Shown here piece by piece: positions 32,040 to 40,586 of a stretch of DNA of 64,000 nucleotides (its first letter is position 1; every line of letters starts with the position of its first letter). The position numbers and the translations under genes were made by a program. Source of the stretch: an uncultured Bacteroidales bacterium (GTDB taxonomy: Bacteria; Bacteroidota; Bacteroidia; Bacteroidales; UBA932); assembly GCA_944325435.1 (NCBI GenBank), contig CALVAC010000006.1:1-64000 (forward strand), read 5' to 3'. The notes beneath the pieces were generated by a model. That model was not told the origin of the DNA and did no database searches. It saw nothing but the letters and a program-made list of their open reading frames with translations.

Positions 32040-34250
32040 ATGATGGAAATTTTCAAGTTGACCGGGATAGCCGGTATGGCTGCCCTTGCACTGACTGCGG
32101 CAGCCGGTTGTGATGTCATGGATGATGGGCCGGCAAAAACTCCGGAAATACCTGACAAGGAGGCACAGCCGATGGAGCTGAAGATAGACATATCCCAGGA
32201 CGGGCATGTAGGAGGGATTACACAGGAAGAAGATGGGAGCTATACGATCACCCTTCCGAACAATGCGGACCCGTATATCTATATGCTGCCGATAGAAGAA
32301 GACCTGGATCCTGAAAATACCGTGCTCGCCTTTGAATATCAGGCGGAAGATCCGATAGACAAGATGGAGGTGTTCTTCTGGAACGATGCGAGCAAGTACG
32401 ATGCCGCATACGCCACATTCATTGCCGGTGCGGATGCCGCATCCGAATGGGCACCGTATTCAGCAAGGCTGAAAAACTACATCGAAAAATTCTACTGGGG
32501 CAATGTCGGAGACTACTTGAGGCTCGACCTCGGGGAAACCAACCGCAACGGCAGCACGCTGCGACTGAGGAACATTGTCCTGCGCCCGATGAATGAAGAG
32601 GAGCAGGCTGCCCAGGATGAAGAAGATGCCCTTGCCGGAGACAAGCTTGCATACGCCCGGAGCATCGAAGATTATCTGGACGGCTCATATCCTTGCTCAA
32701 TCACTGGAGTGGAGGTAGGTCAGGACAAGATAACTGTCTCCGGAACATACACGGGAGATGGGGAATTCTTCCTTGCGGACATTCCTCCGTTCGTGGATAT
32801 GCACAGCATCGGGAAAGTGGAGGCCGCCTACAAGACAGAGCTCGACAGTCCGGCATTCACAGTGACGCTTGACAGATATGTCTCATACTCGGATGTGCAA
32901 TATGACCGTCTGCTGTCCAAATGGGCAGTCTTCAGGGAGGATGCGGAAAAGGATGTGCCTGTATCACATGCAAGATACGCGGACCCGGACAGGATAGCGT
33001 CTATCGGAACGCCGCTTGAAAGGATAGTCCCCGGAAACAAGAAGGGACTCGGAGGACTGGTTGCTCACGGAGACCTGCTCAATGAGGAAATACAGGATCT
33101 CGGGCTCACCAGCGGCACGATAAATATTCTTCCTACGATATTTATGGGGCTTTCCCAGACAGCGACACTGACAACACCGTACGAATATCTCGGCAGGACA
33201 TATTATATAGATGAGAACTATCTCATCAACAACATCGATGCTGCTCTCAAGGTCGCAAGCAGCCACGGGATGTCGGTGGCAGGTATCATACTCATCCAGA
33301 AAGCCACGGAATGCGCGGATCAGGCATACGGGGAACTTGTGCAGCATCCGGATTTCGACAACGGTGTATATACGATGCCGGATATGACAACCGCAGAGGC
33401 TCTGCATGCATACGCCGCTACTATCACCTACCTTTGCGAGAGGTACAGCAAGGCCGATATGAGAATATCACACTGGATTGTCCACAACGAGATAGATGGA
33501 GGTGTACACTGGACCAATATGGGGTCGGATGTCCCTGCCGCCACATATATGGACACTTACCTGAAATCCATGAGGACGGTATATAACATAATGCACCAGT
33601 ACGACCCTAATGCAGAGGCGTTCGTGTCACTGGCGCACGGTTGGACCAAGTCCGCAGGAGGAGGCTGGTATTCCGTAGTGGATGTGCTCGACCTGATGAA
33701 CCGGTTCAGCAATGCGGAAGGTGATTTCTTCTGGGCACCGGCATACCACAGCTACGCCAGCGCGATCAACGATCCGCGCGTATGGGAGGATGAGAATGTG
33801 TCATTCTCCATGAGTACAAGTTATGTCTCGATGAAGAACCTTGAAGTGCTCGACAGATGGGTGCAGGACAATGACAACAGGTATAAGGGGACAGAGATGC
33901 GCAAAGTATGGCTTTCTGAGGCCGGCGTCGGCTCGGGGACGACAAACGACCCGTATGATGATACGGTCCTTGCGGACCAGGCTGCCGGGACAGCATACAG
34001 CTGGAAGAAAATCAACGCTCTGGAAGGCATAGAGGGCATCCAGTGGCACAACTGGTTCGACAACAAGTCGGAAGGTGCGAAACTCGGTCTCAGGAAATAT
34101 GATGATACCGAATATTCAGGAGAGCCGAAACCGGCCTGGTACACCTACCAGGCCGCAGGGACTGAAGACGAGGAGACCTGGTTCGAGAGTCAGGGATATG
34201 CATCCGTTGTCGGAGAGGAATGGGGTGTTATCCACACCGTCACAGACTGA
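32040..34250 (+). CDS. DUF5722 lipoprotein with extra N-terminal domain (second copy)
   Basis: The start at 32040 (MMEIFKLTGIAGM) gives a lipoprotein signal ending AAAGC. The 736-residue chain has an extra N-terminal beta-sandwich of about 165 residues, possibly carbohydrate-binding, then the same layout as the first copy: HNEID with Glu484, WLSEAG with Glu627 and GIQWHNWFDN. The two copies are clearly diverged, so the duplication is old. Co-transcription with the first copy is likely. Substrate unknown; the pair may act in sequence on one glycan. Confidence 0.75.
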   Translation: MMEIFKLTGIAGMAALALTAAAGCDVMDDGPAKTPEIPDKEAQPMELKIDISQDGHVGGITQEEDGSYTITLPNNADPYIYMLPIEEDLDPENTVLAFEYQAEDPIDKMEVFFWNDASKYDAAYATFIAGADAASEWAPYSARLKNYIEKFYWGNVGDYLRLDLGETNRNGSTLRLRNIVLRPMNEEEQAAQDEEDALAGDKLAYARSIEDYLDGSYPCSITGVEVGQDKITVSGTYTGDGEFFLADIPPFVDMHSIGKVEAAYKTELDSPAFTVTLDRYVSYSDVQYDRLLSKWAVFREDAEKDVPVSHARYADPDRIASIGTPLERIVPGNKKGLGGLVAHGDLLNEEIQDLGLTSGTINILPTIFMGLSQTATLTTPYEYLGRTYYIDENYLINNIDAALKVASSHGMSVAGIILIQKATECADQAYGELVQHPDFDNGVYTMPDMTTAEALHAYAATITYLCERYSKADMRISHWIVHNEIDGGVHWTNMGSDVPAATYMDTYLKSMRTVYNIMHQYDPNAEAFVSLAHGWTKSAGGGWYSVVDVLDLMNRFSNAEGDFFWAPAYHSYASAINDPRVWEDENVSFSMSTSYVSMKNLEVLDRWVQDNDNRYKGTEMRKVWLSEAGVGSGTTNDPYDDTVLADQAAGTAYSWKKINALEGIEGIQWHNWFDNKSEGAKLGLRKYDDTEYSGEPKPAWYTYQAAGTEDEETWFESQGYASVVGEEWGVIHTVTD

Positions 34251-34257
34251 CACGGAG

Positions 34258-36420
34258 CTACCGTCCGGAAGCTGACACCATTTCCCTTATATCCGCATTG
34301 AACCTGTCCTGTAAAAGAAGAGTCTCGATGGACAGATGCATACGGTATCTCCAGTAATGGTGAGGGTCAGATGGTATATTGATACGTTCCGCTGCAGGAT
34401 CGGCAAGTCTGAGATTTCCATCGACAGACAGCCAGTCCTGCAGCGGCAGTATAGCAAGCATGGATGGCGACTGAAGATGTTCACGGACAATACGGCGGCA
34501 GATGCCCGGACTGCAGGTGTCCGGAGCATCCCCCTCTTCCCCGAGCATTTCACGCCAATAATGCTCTGTCTGTTCCCTGTCTTCCTCCCACCAGGCCCTG
34601 AGCGTACTCGTGTCATGTGTGGAAGTCGTACAGACTGAATAATATGGATAATCGGCGGGAGAAGCGAACCTCTCGCCGATTTTTTTCGGCATCCTCTGGA
34701 CCTCGAGGGTCAGTATCTGATATTCCGACATGATTTCCGGCACACACGCAGGAATCATCCCAAGGTCCTCTCCACAGGCAAGCATTCCCGTAGCTGACAG
34801 CAGTGCAGGAAGCTTTCTCATCGCCGACTCTTTCCAGAAGCGGTTGTGCCTGCGATAGAAGAAGTCTTCATAAAGGCTGTCGAAGACAGAGCGCATCTCC
34901 GCATCGAGGGCTGCATACACCGGAGTGGATTTTGCCGATATGCACGGATGCCAATAGCCTCTCCTGCGAGGGTCAGGAATAAAAAGTACATTCCCTCCGC
35001 GCTTTCTGCCTGCGCATCTGCATATATCAAACCCTTTTGCGGCAATTTCTGCGGAAGAATACGGCAATGCCGGACTGAAATGTCCTACAAGTCCGCTACT
35101 GGCATCAGCCGGTATTTCCCATATCCGGAAGAACCCGAGTATATGGTCTATCCTGAATGCGTCGAAATATTGCGCCATCCTGCCGAGCCTGGCTTTCCAC
35201 CAAGCATAGTCATCTTTCGACATCTCATCCCAGTTGTATGTGGGGAATCCCCAGTTCTGCCCATCTGCAGAAAACGCATCAGGCGGGGCTCCGGCACAGG
35301 AATCCATATTGAACAGTCCCGTATCCACCCAGGCATCAACGCTTGTCCTGCTCACCCCTATAGGCAGGTCTCCCTTGAATATCACCCCTTTCGAGTGCGC
35401 GTAATCCCTCGCTTCAAGCAGCTGTATATGCAGATGGTACTGGACGAAACACCAGTAGCCCGTATCTTCCTTATGAGCGGCGGCATACCTGACAGACTCG
35501 GCTGCATCATAGGCCGAATAGTCCTTATGGCCGCTTTCCCCGTCCTTGCAACTCTTCCAGCAGGAGAAATCCGCAGTCCCGTATTCATCTCTCAGGACAC
35601 AGAAGACCGCATACGGGAAAAGCCAGGACTCGTTTTCCCTGTAAAAATCCTTGTATGCAGCCGTAGACATGACACTACGGCCTGTCCTTGCGAATGCCTT
35701 CCGGAGAAACCGGTGCTTCTCCCTGTTCACCCTTTCATAGTCCAGTTCCGGAAGGGCATCCAGTTCTTCCCTGAGTTTAATATATTCTTCATCTTCCGGC
35801 ACTCCGGCTGACGGCAGATGGATGAACTGCGGATGGAGGGCAAAACTCGAATTCGCATTGTACGGATAGGAATCCGCCCTGCTCCACGTCATAGTGGTGT
35901 CATTGACCGGAAGCAGCTGTATCACTTTCTGCCCTGTCTTCACTGCCCAGTCCACAAGAAGTTTCAGGTCAGAGAACTCCCCCACCCCGAAACTGTGCTC
36001 CGTCCTCAGTGAGAAGACAGGCACGGCAGTCCCTGCAGCTTTCCACACCCTGCCGCTCTCCGGTCTGAAGACACCCTCTGCAAACGGGGCTGAACGGAAA
36101 GGGAGCTCCTCCGGGACATCAGACCAGGAATCCCGTACCTCGGCCGCACCTTTTCCTGAAGACATCCGCACCGGGCCTGCCCCGGCCGTAAATCTGTGTG
36201 ACAGCCATTCTGTCCTCACACAAACCCCTCCCTCGTGTACTTCATAACGGTAATCGACCGTCTGTCCTGCCTTCAGTCCGCCGATTTCCGCCACCCAGAC
36301 ATCCCCGGGAGTATATTTCATCGGATACACCTTGTCCCCAGTCCTCAGGTACAGTTCCTGTCCCCAGACAGTATGATACTCTATATGCGTAATCAGTTTC
36401 ATCGGTCTACTGTTTTTCAT
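34258..36420 (-). CDS. malQ: 4-alpha-glucanotransferase (GH77), short form
   Basis: Residues 8-80 look like one CBM20-type starch-binding domain (HIEYHTVWGQELYL, DVWVAEIGGL). The GH77 domain follows with nucleophile Asp425 (AFRIDHILG), acid/base Glu551 (ACGEDLG) and the transition-state Asp603 (TSTHDTSTL). Related Bacteroides enzymes are near 890 residues with two CBM20 domains; this one has 720 and one. It transfers maltooligosaccharide units in the cytosol for glycogen or maltodextrin use. GGAAG four bases before ATG supports the start at 36420. Its 3' end abuts the converging DUF5722 gene. Confidence 0.9.
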   Translation of the reverse strand: MKNSRPMKLITHIEYHTVWGQELYLRTGDKVYPMKYTPGDVWVAEIGGLKAGQTVDYRYEVHEGGVCVRTEWLSHRFTAGAGPVRMSSGKGAAEVRDSWSDVPEELPFRSAPFAEGVFRPESGRVWKAAGTAVPVFSLRTEHSFGVGEFSDLKLLVDWAVKTGQKVIQLLPVNDTTMTWSRADSYPYNANSSFALHPQFIHLPSAGVPEDEEYIKLREELDALPELDYERVNREKHRFLRKAFARTGRSVMSTAAYKDFYRENESWLFPYAVFCVLRDEYGTADFSCWKSCKDGESGHKDYSAYDAAESVRYAAAHKEDTGYWCFVQYHLHIQLLEARDYAHSKGVIFKGDLPIGVSRTSVDAWVDTGLFNMDSCAGAPPDAFSADGQNWGFPTYNWDEMSKDDYAWWKARLGRMAQYFDAFRIDHILGFFRIWEIPADASSGLVGHFSPALPYSSAEIAAKGFDICRCAGRKRGGNVLFIPDPRRRGYWHPCISAKSTPVYAALDAEMRSVFDSLYEDFFYRRHNRFWKESAMRKLPALLSATGMLACGEDLGMIPACVPEIMSEYQILTLEVQRMPKKIGERFASPADYPYYSVCTTSTHDTSTLRAWWEEDREQTEHYWREMLGEEGDAPDTCSPGICRRIVREHLQSPSMLAILPLQDWLSVDGNLRLADPAAERINIPSDPHHYWRYRMHLSIETLLLQDRFNADIREMVSASGR

Positions 36421-36561
36421 TTGCTTCCGGTCCTGCCGGAAAGTCCAAAATTACAAAATAAAGGCATCCCGGACATATTTTTATCCCGTTTTCTTATGAA
36501 TGCAAGTTCGCAAAGGACGGGATACAAAAAAACGGTCGCTTTCGCGACCGGCTGCCTGATG

Positions 36562-36649
36562 CGGAGAGATCGGGATTCGAACCCGAGATACGATTTTGTC
36601 GTATACACGCTTTCCAGGCGTGCCTCTTAAGCCACTCGAGCATCTCTCC
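36562..36649 (-). tRNA. tRNA-Ser (anticodon GGA)
   Basis: Minus-strand tRNA of about 88 bases. Acceptor GGAGAGA pairs with TCTCTCC, the anticodon loop CTGGAAA gives GGA, and a long variable arm (TACGACAAAATCGTA) and T-arm GGTTCGAATCC follow. Discriminator G, as expected for serine tRNAs. Confidence 0.92.
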
Positions 36650-36661
36650 TGAATGGAAGTG

Positions 36662-36669
36662 CAAAGGTA
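36662..36669 (-). promoter_or_regulatory. Promoter -7 box of tRNA-Ser
   Basis: TACCTTTG on the minus strand, 12 bases before the tRNA 5' end. Confidence 0.5.
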
Positions 36670-36730
36670 ATAAAATTTCCTGAATACGAAGAATCCCGTC
36701 AAGGGAATCATCGCAAAAATCAACGGACAG

Positions 36731-37180
36731 CTACATCCTCTCCATCTCCCGTCGCATATCCTTCTCCTTGATGGACTGGCGTTTGTCATACTCTTTCTTT
36801 CCCCTGGCAAGGGCTATCAGCAGTTTTGCATAGCCGTTGTCTGCTATATAAAGCTTGACAGCGATGATAGTCAGCCCTTTCTCCTTGACCGAACGGCTCA
36901 GCTTGTTCAGTTCCTTATGCGTAAGGAGCAGCTTGCGATCCCTGCGCGGGTCATGCTTCCCCCATGTCCCCCACCAGTAGTCGGCGATATGCATATTCTT
37001 GACATATAGCTCCCCGTTGTTGAAATAGCAGAAACTGTCCACCAGCGAGGCCTTGCCAGCCCTGATGGACTTTATCTCCGTACCGGTAAGGACTATACCC
37101 GCCTGATATGTCTCCAGAAACTCGTAGTCGAACGATGCCCGGCGGTTCTTTATCTCGACTTTACTTTTTGCTTTCGGCAT
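36731..37180 (-). CDS. smpB: SsrA-binding protein SmpB
   Basis: A 149-residue match to Smp[39 protein letters not shown], and KRKLLLHK-type [11 protein letters not shown] with a basic C-terminal tail ([15 protein letters not shown]) that reaches into the ribosome. It carries tmRNA to stalled ribosomes. The ATG at 37180 is preferred to a TTG two codons earlier. The tmRNA gene is not in this window. Confidence 0.95.
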   Translation of the reverse strand: MPKAKSKVEIKNRRASFDYEFLETYQAGIVLTGTEIKSIRAGKASLVDSFCYFNNGELYVKNMHIADYWWGTWGKHDPRRDRKLLLTHKELNKLSRSVKEKGLTIIAVKLYIADNGYAKLLIALARGKKEYDKRQSIKEKDMRREMERM

Positions 37181-37257
37181 AACCAATCTCTGTCCGGACC
37201 GATACGGGTCCCGCTATGCATCCCGGAAGGATACGGGCCTCAACCCGGACAGGACTG

Positions 37258-37265
37258 CAAAGATA
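37258..37265 (-). promoter_or_regulatory. Promoter -7 box of smpB
   Basis: TATCTTTG on the minus strand followed by GCA, a perfect TAnnTTTG; implies a leader of about 70 bases. Confidence 0.5.
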
Positions 37266-37368
37266 CTCTTTTTTATCAAGATTCGCATAAACCTGCATTT
37301 CGGGCCTTGACATTCATCATAAATACCTCATAAAGGTCAGGATTTACAGGATATCGTGTATATGCAGG

Positions 37369-38328
37369 TCATTCATAGGAACCGAGGAAAAGTACCGGCC
37401 AGTGGTCGGAAATGTACTTCACCCCATAGTCTTCGGTTATCACATCATACTTCAGCGGAGAGATACAGCCTCCATAGAATACATGATCGACAATCGAGAC
37501 TCCCGCATCGGTGAAACTGTTGAATGTGTTCTGCGACGGTTCCGTGACCGGAGACTGCGTGCGGGCATCGTCCAGCGCAAGGCGGATTGCGGAAAGTTCC
37601 GATGAATTGAGGTCCGAATTGAAGTCCCCTGCCAGTATCAGAGGCATGCCGGCTTCCTTCAGATCTCCGTCTATACCTGTCAGGCTGCGTATCCTTTCCA
37701 GAATCAGACTGCTCGACCTTGTCCTCGCATAGCTGCTGACATTGTCATAATGAGTCGCGAAAAACCAGACGGTCTGTCCCGGATGCCACGTATCCTCCGC
37801 CTCTATCCACACACATGTCCTCGGAAAACGGCTGTTCCATGAAGAATAGGACCACCCGTCCTCGTTCAGTTCCGGACACTTGTCATACGGATCCGCAAGC
37901 CAGAAGAAGCCTTTGTCCTTCAATGTAAAACGGTCTTTGCGATAAAGCACGAGCACGCCTTCCGCCCCTTCGGCGAGAATATCCTCACCGAACTTGCCGA
38001 CACCGTAACAGCCGAAACATTCGTCCAGATTTTCCAATATGTACTGCCCCTGGTTCTGGCAGACCTCCTGCATGGCCAGGAAATCGGGCTGTTCAGTGTT
38101 GATGAAATCCATCACCGCACCGCGGCGCATGCTCCACGAATAGGTGTCGGAAGTATTGTAATAGCGGATATTGAATGTCCCTGCAAGGATGGTATTCTCA
38201 TCCCTTTCGACCGTTACATCCGTTTCCCCTCCGCCACCGGGGACAGGGACTCTGTTGATTACAGTCTCCGCCTGGCATGAAAGCACGGCAACGCACACGA
38301 TACACAAATACAATAATCTGACTTTCAT
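37369..38328 (-). CDS. Endonuclease/exonuclease/phosphatase-family lipoprotein
   Basis: From 38328 a lipoprotein signal (MKVRLLYLCIVCVAVLSC) precedes an EEP-fold domain with its catalytic residues in order: GTFNIRYYN, AMQEVCQNQ with the metal-binding Glu, AGDFNSDLN with Asp and Asn, and SDHWPV with the catalytic Asp-His. Members cut nucleic acids, phospholipids or phosphorylated sugars. It is the last gene on the strand of the SusC/SusD locus, about 200 bases after the propeller gene, so it may be part of that uptake system. Total 319 residues. Confidence 0.8.
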   Translation of the reverse strand: MKVRLLYLCIVCVAVLSCQAETVINRVPVPGGGGETDVTVERDENTILAGTFNIRYYNTSDTYSWSMRRGAVMDFINTEQPDFLAMQEVCQNQGQYILENLDECFGCYGVGKFGEDILAEGAEGVLVLYRKDRFTLKDKGFFWLADPYDKCPELNEDGWSYSSWNSRFPRTCVWIEAEDTWHPGQTVWFFATHYDNVSSYARTRSSSLILERIRSLTGIDGDLKEAGMPLILAGDFNSDLNSSELSAIRLALDDARTQSPVTEPSQNTFNSFTDAGVSIVDHVFYGGCISPLKYDVITEDYGVKYISDHWPVLFLGSYE

Positions 38329-38383
38329 TATCTTATCACAATTAATCTTATTGTTTATCCGCAACTTCCCCCTAAGGAACCAA

Positions 38384-38487
38384 TATGGAGGAATGGGTCA
38401 GACGGCGTGTCGTCCGAGGCCTCGAGAACGGGAGAGACCCGCACCGTAGGCGTGGAGGGATCTACCGTCCCGACCCGTTCCGCCATA
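38384..38487. other. Imperfect 104-bp inverted repeat, possible structured RNA
   Basis: TATGGAGGAATGGGT (38384-38398) pairs with ACCCGTTCCGCCATA (38473-38487) with one mismatch and one wobble. The enclosed 74 bases are GC-rich and hold further short complements, including a CGAGGCCTCG palindrome. It lies between the propeller gene and the EEP gene. A 43-codon minus-strand frame starting MAERVGTVDPSTPTVRV runs through it. It may be a terminator, an RNA processing site or a repeat-family member. Confidence 0.45.
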
Positions 38488-38525
38488 GCCAAATAAAGGG
38501 ATATTTTTGCATATAAGCAATTAAA

Positions 38526-40484
38526 TTACCTTACGCAGGACTTCTGAGGGTTGCCTCCGAACTGGGACCATGAAGTACCGTGCCCGGTCGCGCTGCCCTT
38601 GACTGCGAACAGGGTCGGATGACCGTCCTTCATACCGGTGCAGTAGATGGTGCCGTCGCAGCTGATGGTAGGGGATGACCGCATCCCGTCCGGAGCAAGC
38701 ACAATCTCGGAAACCCTGCTGCCATCTTCCGGAGAAAGTTTCACCAGCTTGCCGATATTGCAATCGTTATAATAGACATATCCCTCATTATCGACCGCTG
38801 CACAGCCGGATATGTCACCGTCAGCCACTGCTTCCCATTTCACTCTTCCGTCAGGATTCACCGCTGTCACACGGCCTCCGTCTCCGGTCCAGTTTATATC
38901 TCCGGTAGTAACATAGAGAGTACCGTCATTGCCTATTACGACTCCCTGTCCGTCGTATTTGTGGACTTCTCCGTTTATACCTACTACCCATTCAGGCTCA
39001 GCGGCCTTGGTGTTATCCTTAGGATATTTGTTAAGGTCATAGCAGTAAAGGACTGAAGTTGCAGATACCCTTGATGTCTTGTTCGCATACAGGAGGTATA
39101 CTTTTCCGTCATCACTCATAGCCGGCTGGGAAGAACGTCCGTCTTCGTGTTCGCCACTATAATACCCGAGAGCGTTCGGGGATTCCTGGTCATCCTGGGT
39201 ATAATACCACCACGGACAACTGTAACCGGCCACAGTATGATCCTCGCCCATATACTCATAGACCCTGGAACCGTAATTGTCCCCGCAGTGCGCCACAAAC
39301 ATATTGAGACTTTCCTTTCCGGCTATACCGCCGAAATTGCCATATTTGACCTTGAACATCTGCTTGAATTTCCCCGTATTCCTGTCATAGATCTGTCCGT
39401 TCTCGGTCATTGTTATACCGTTATAGCCGTTCGCAGGATTATTCTGTGTCGTCAGCAGCACATTGTCTCCCAAGATGGCAGGCAGGACAGCGATATACCG
39501 TGCGCGTCCGTATGGGGAATACCATTTCTGCGTGCCATCCGGAGTCACGGCGAATACTCCCGATTCATATTTTTCAGGCTCCCTTTCATTAAATCCGAGA
39601 GCCATGAATATGTTGCCTTCCTTGTCCACTGACGGGCCGCAGGTCGTACTCTCCTTCTTACCGTTATTTCCGACGGCATCAGCTCCATGGACATTCCCGT
39701 TAAAAGACCACTGTCTATCGCCATCCTTGGTATAGGCCACAAGGTAATACCCTGATGAAAGAGCATACACCATACTTCCGTCTGTATTTGTTGCCGGGGA
39801 AGTGAACTTGACGAACGCATTTTCACTATCATCGTACATTTGTTCCCACACGCATTCGAGGCTGTTCGTCCCGCGTTCGACTTCGATTGTGACGGTTTTG
39901 GTATTGGTCCCTTTCATATTGTCCGTAACGGTGAGGCTGACCTCGATCTCTCCGAAACCTGTAAAAGTGAACTTAGGATTCTGTTCGTTTACGACAGTCG
40001 TGCCGAATTTCCATTCCCATCCCACAATGGTTCCGTCGCTATCTGTGGAAGCATCCGTAAACTGCACTTCAGTCTCACCGGCCCTGATGCCTGTCTGAGG
40101 CGTATATGAAAAGTCGGCTACAGGACGGATGTTGGTATCCTGCACCTTGACTGTCTTGACAAAGGTGGCGGAGACATTGCCCACATCCGAAGTGGCTGTC
40201 AGCTTTATATCATAATCCCCGACCTGCGAAAAGGACAGAGGTTCCTCCATCTGCAATCCGTAGACATGCTCGCTGCCCCATTCCCACCTGCAGGCGATAA
40301 TACTTGCATTTTCCGCGTACGATGTGTTGGTAATATGGATGTCCTCATTGATCTCATAGACATCCTTGTCCGTGGTGAAGCCGGCGTGGACCACGACCTG
40401 CTTCTCCTTTACGCAGCCTGACAGGGCCACGACGGCAGCTGACAATATCGCGGCCGTAAATATTGTATGTTTCCGTTTCATCAT
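38526..40484 (-). CDS. PKD-domain and PQQ-like beta-propeller lipoprotein
   Basis: Lipoprotein signal ending at ALSGC, then two PKD-like domains (about 30-115 and 120-205; the second has the usual PVADFSYTP start and GWEWKFG core). A propeller of repeating blades follows, with ...VYALSSGYYLVAYTKDGDRQWSF, VFAVTPDGTQKWYSP and GRVTAVNPDGRVKWEA, as in quinoprotein-like repeats. No enzyme site is evident. Third gene after SusC and SusD, it is probably a surface glycan-binding protein (SusE/F-like role) of this uptake locus. Length 652 residues. Confidence 0.78.
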   Translation of the reverse strand: MMKRKHTIFTAAILSAAVVALSGCVKEKQVVVHAGFTTDKDVYEINEDIHITNTSYAENASIIACRWEWGSEHVYGLQMEEPLSFSQVGDYDIKLTATSDVGNVSATFVKTVKVQDTNIRPVADFSYTPQTGIRAGETEVQFTDASTDSDGTIVGWEWKFGTTVVNEQNPKFTFTGFGEIEVSLTVTDNMKGTNTKTVTIEVERGTNSLECVWEQMYDDSENAFVKFTSPATNTDGSMVYALSSGYYLVAYTKDGDRQWSFNGNVHGADAVGNNGKKESTTCGPSVDKEGNIFMALGFNEREPEKYESGVFAVTPDGTQKWYSPYGRARYIAVLPAILGDNVLLTTQNNPANGYNGITMTENGQIYDRNTGKFKQMFKVKYGNFGGIAGKESLNMFVAHCGDNYGSRVYEYMGEDHTVAGYSCPWWYYTQDDQESPNALGYYSGEHEDGRSSQPAMSDDGKVYLLYANKTSRVSATSVLYCYDLNKYPKDNTKAAEPEWVVGINGEVHKYDGQGVVIGNDGTLYVTTGDINWTGDGGRVTAVNPDGRVKWEAVADGDISGCAAVDNEGYVYYNDCNIGKLVKLSPEDGSRVSEIVLAPDGMRSSPTISCDGTIYCTGMKDGHPTLFAVKGSATGHGTSWSQFGGNPQKSCVR

Positions 40485-40586
40485 ATATGAATTAGCTTCA
40501 GTTCAAATTATTGTATCCGGTGTCCTAACGTCTGACGGCCGGAAGGGCCGCCAGGGACGGCGGCTGTCCTTCCGGAGGAAGCGGCA

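Noticed and set aside
34846..35811. 321-codon plus-strand frame
   Set aside because: Antisense of malQ; rich in Cys, Arg and Pro with no recognisable fold.
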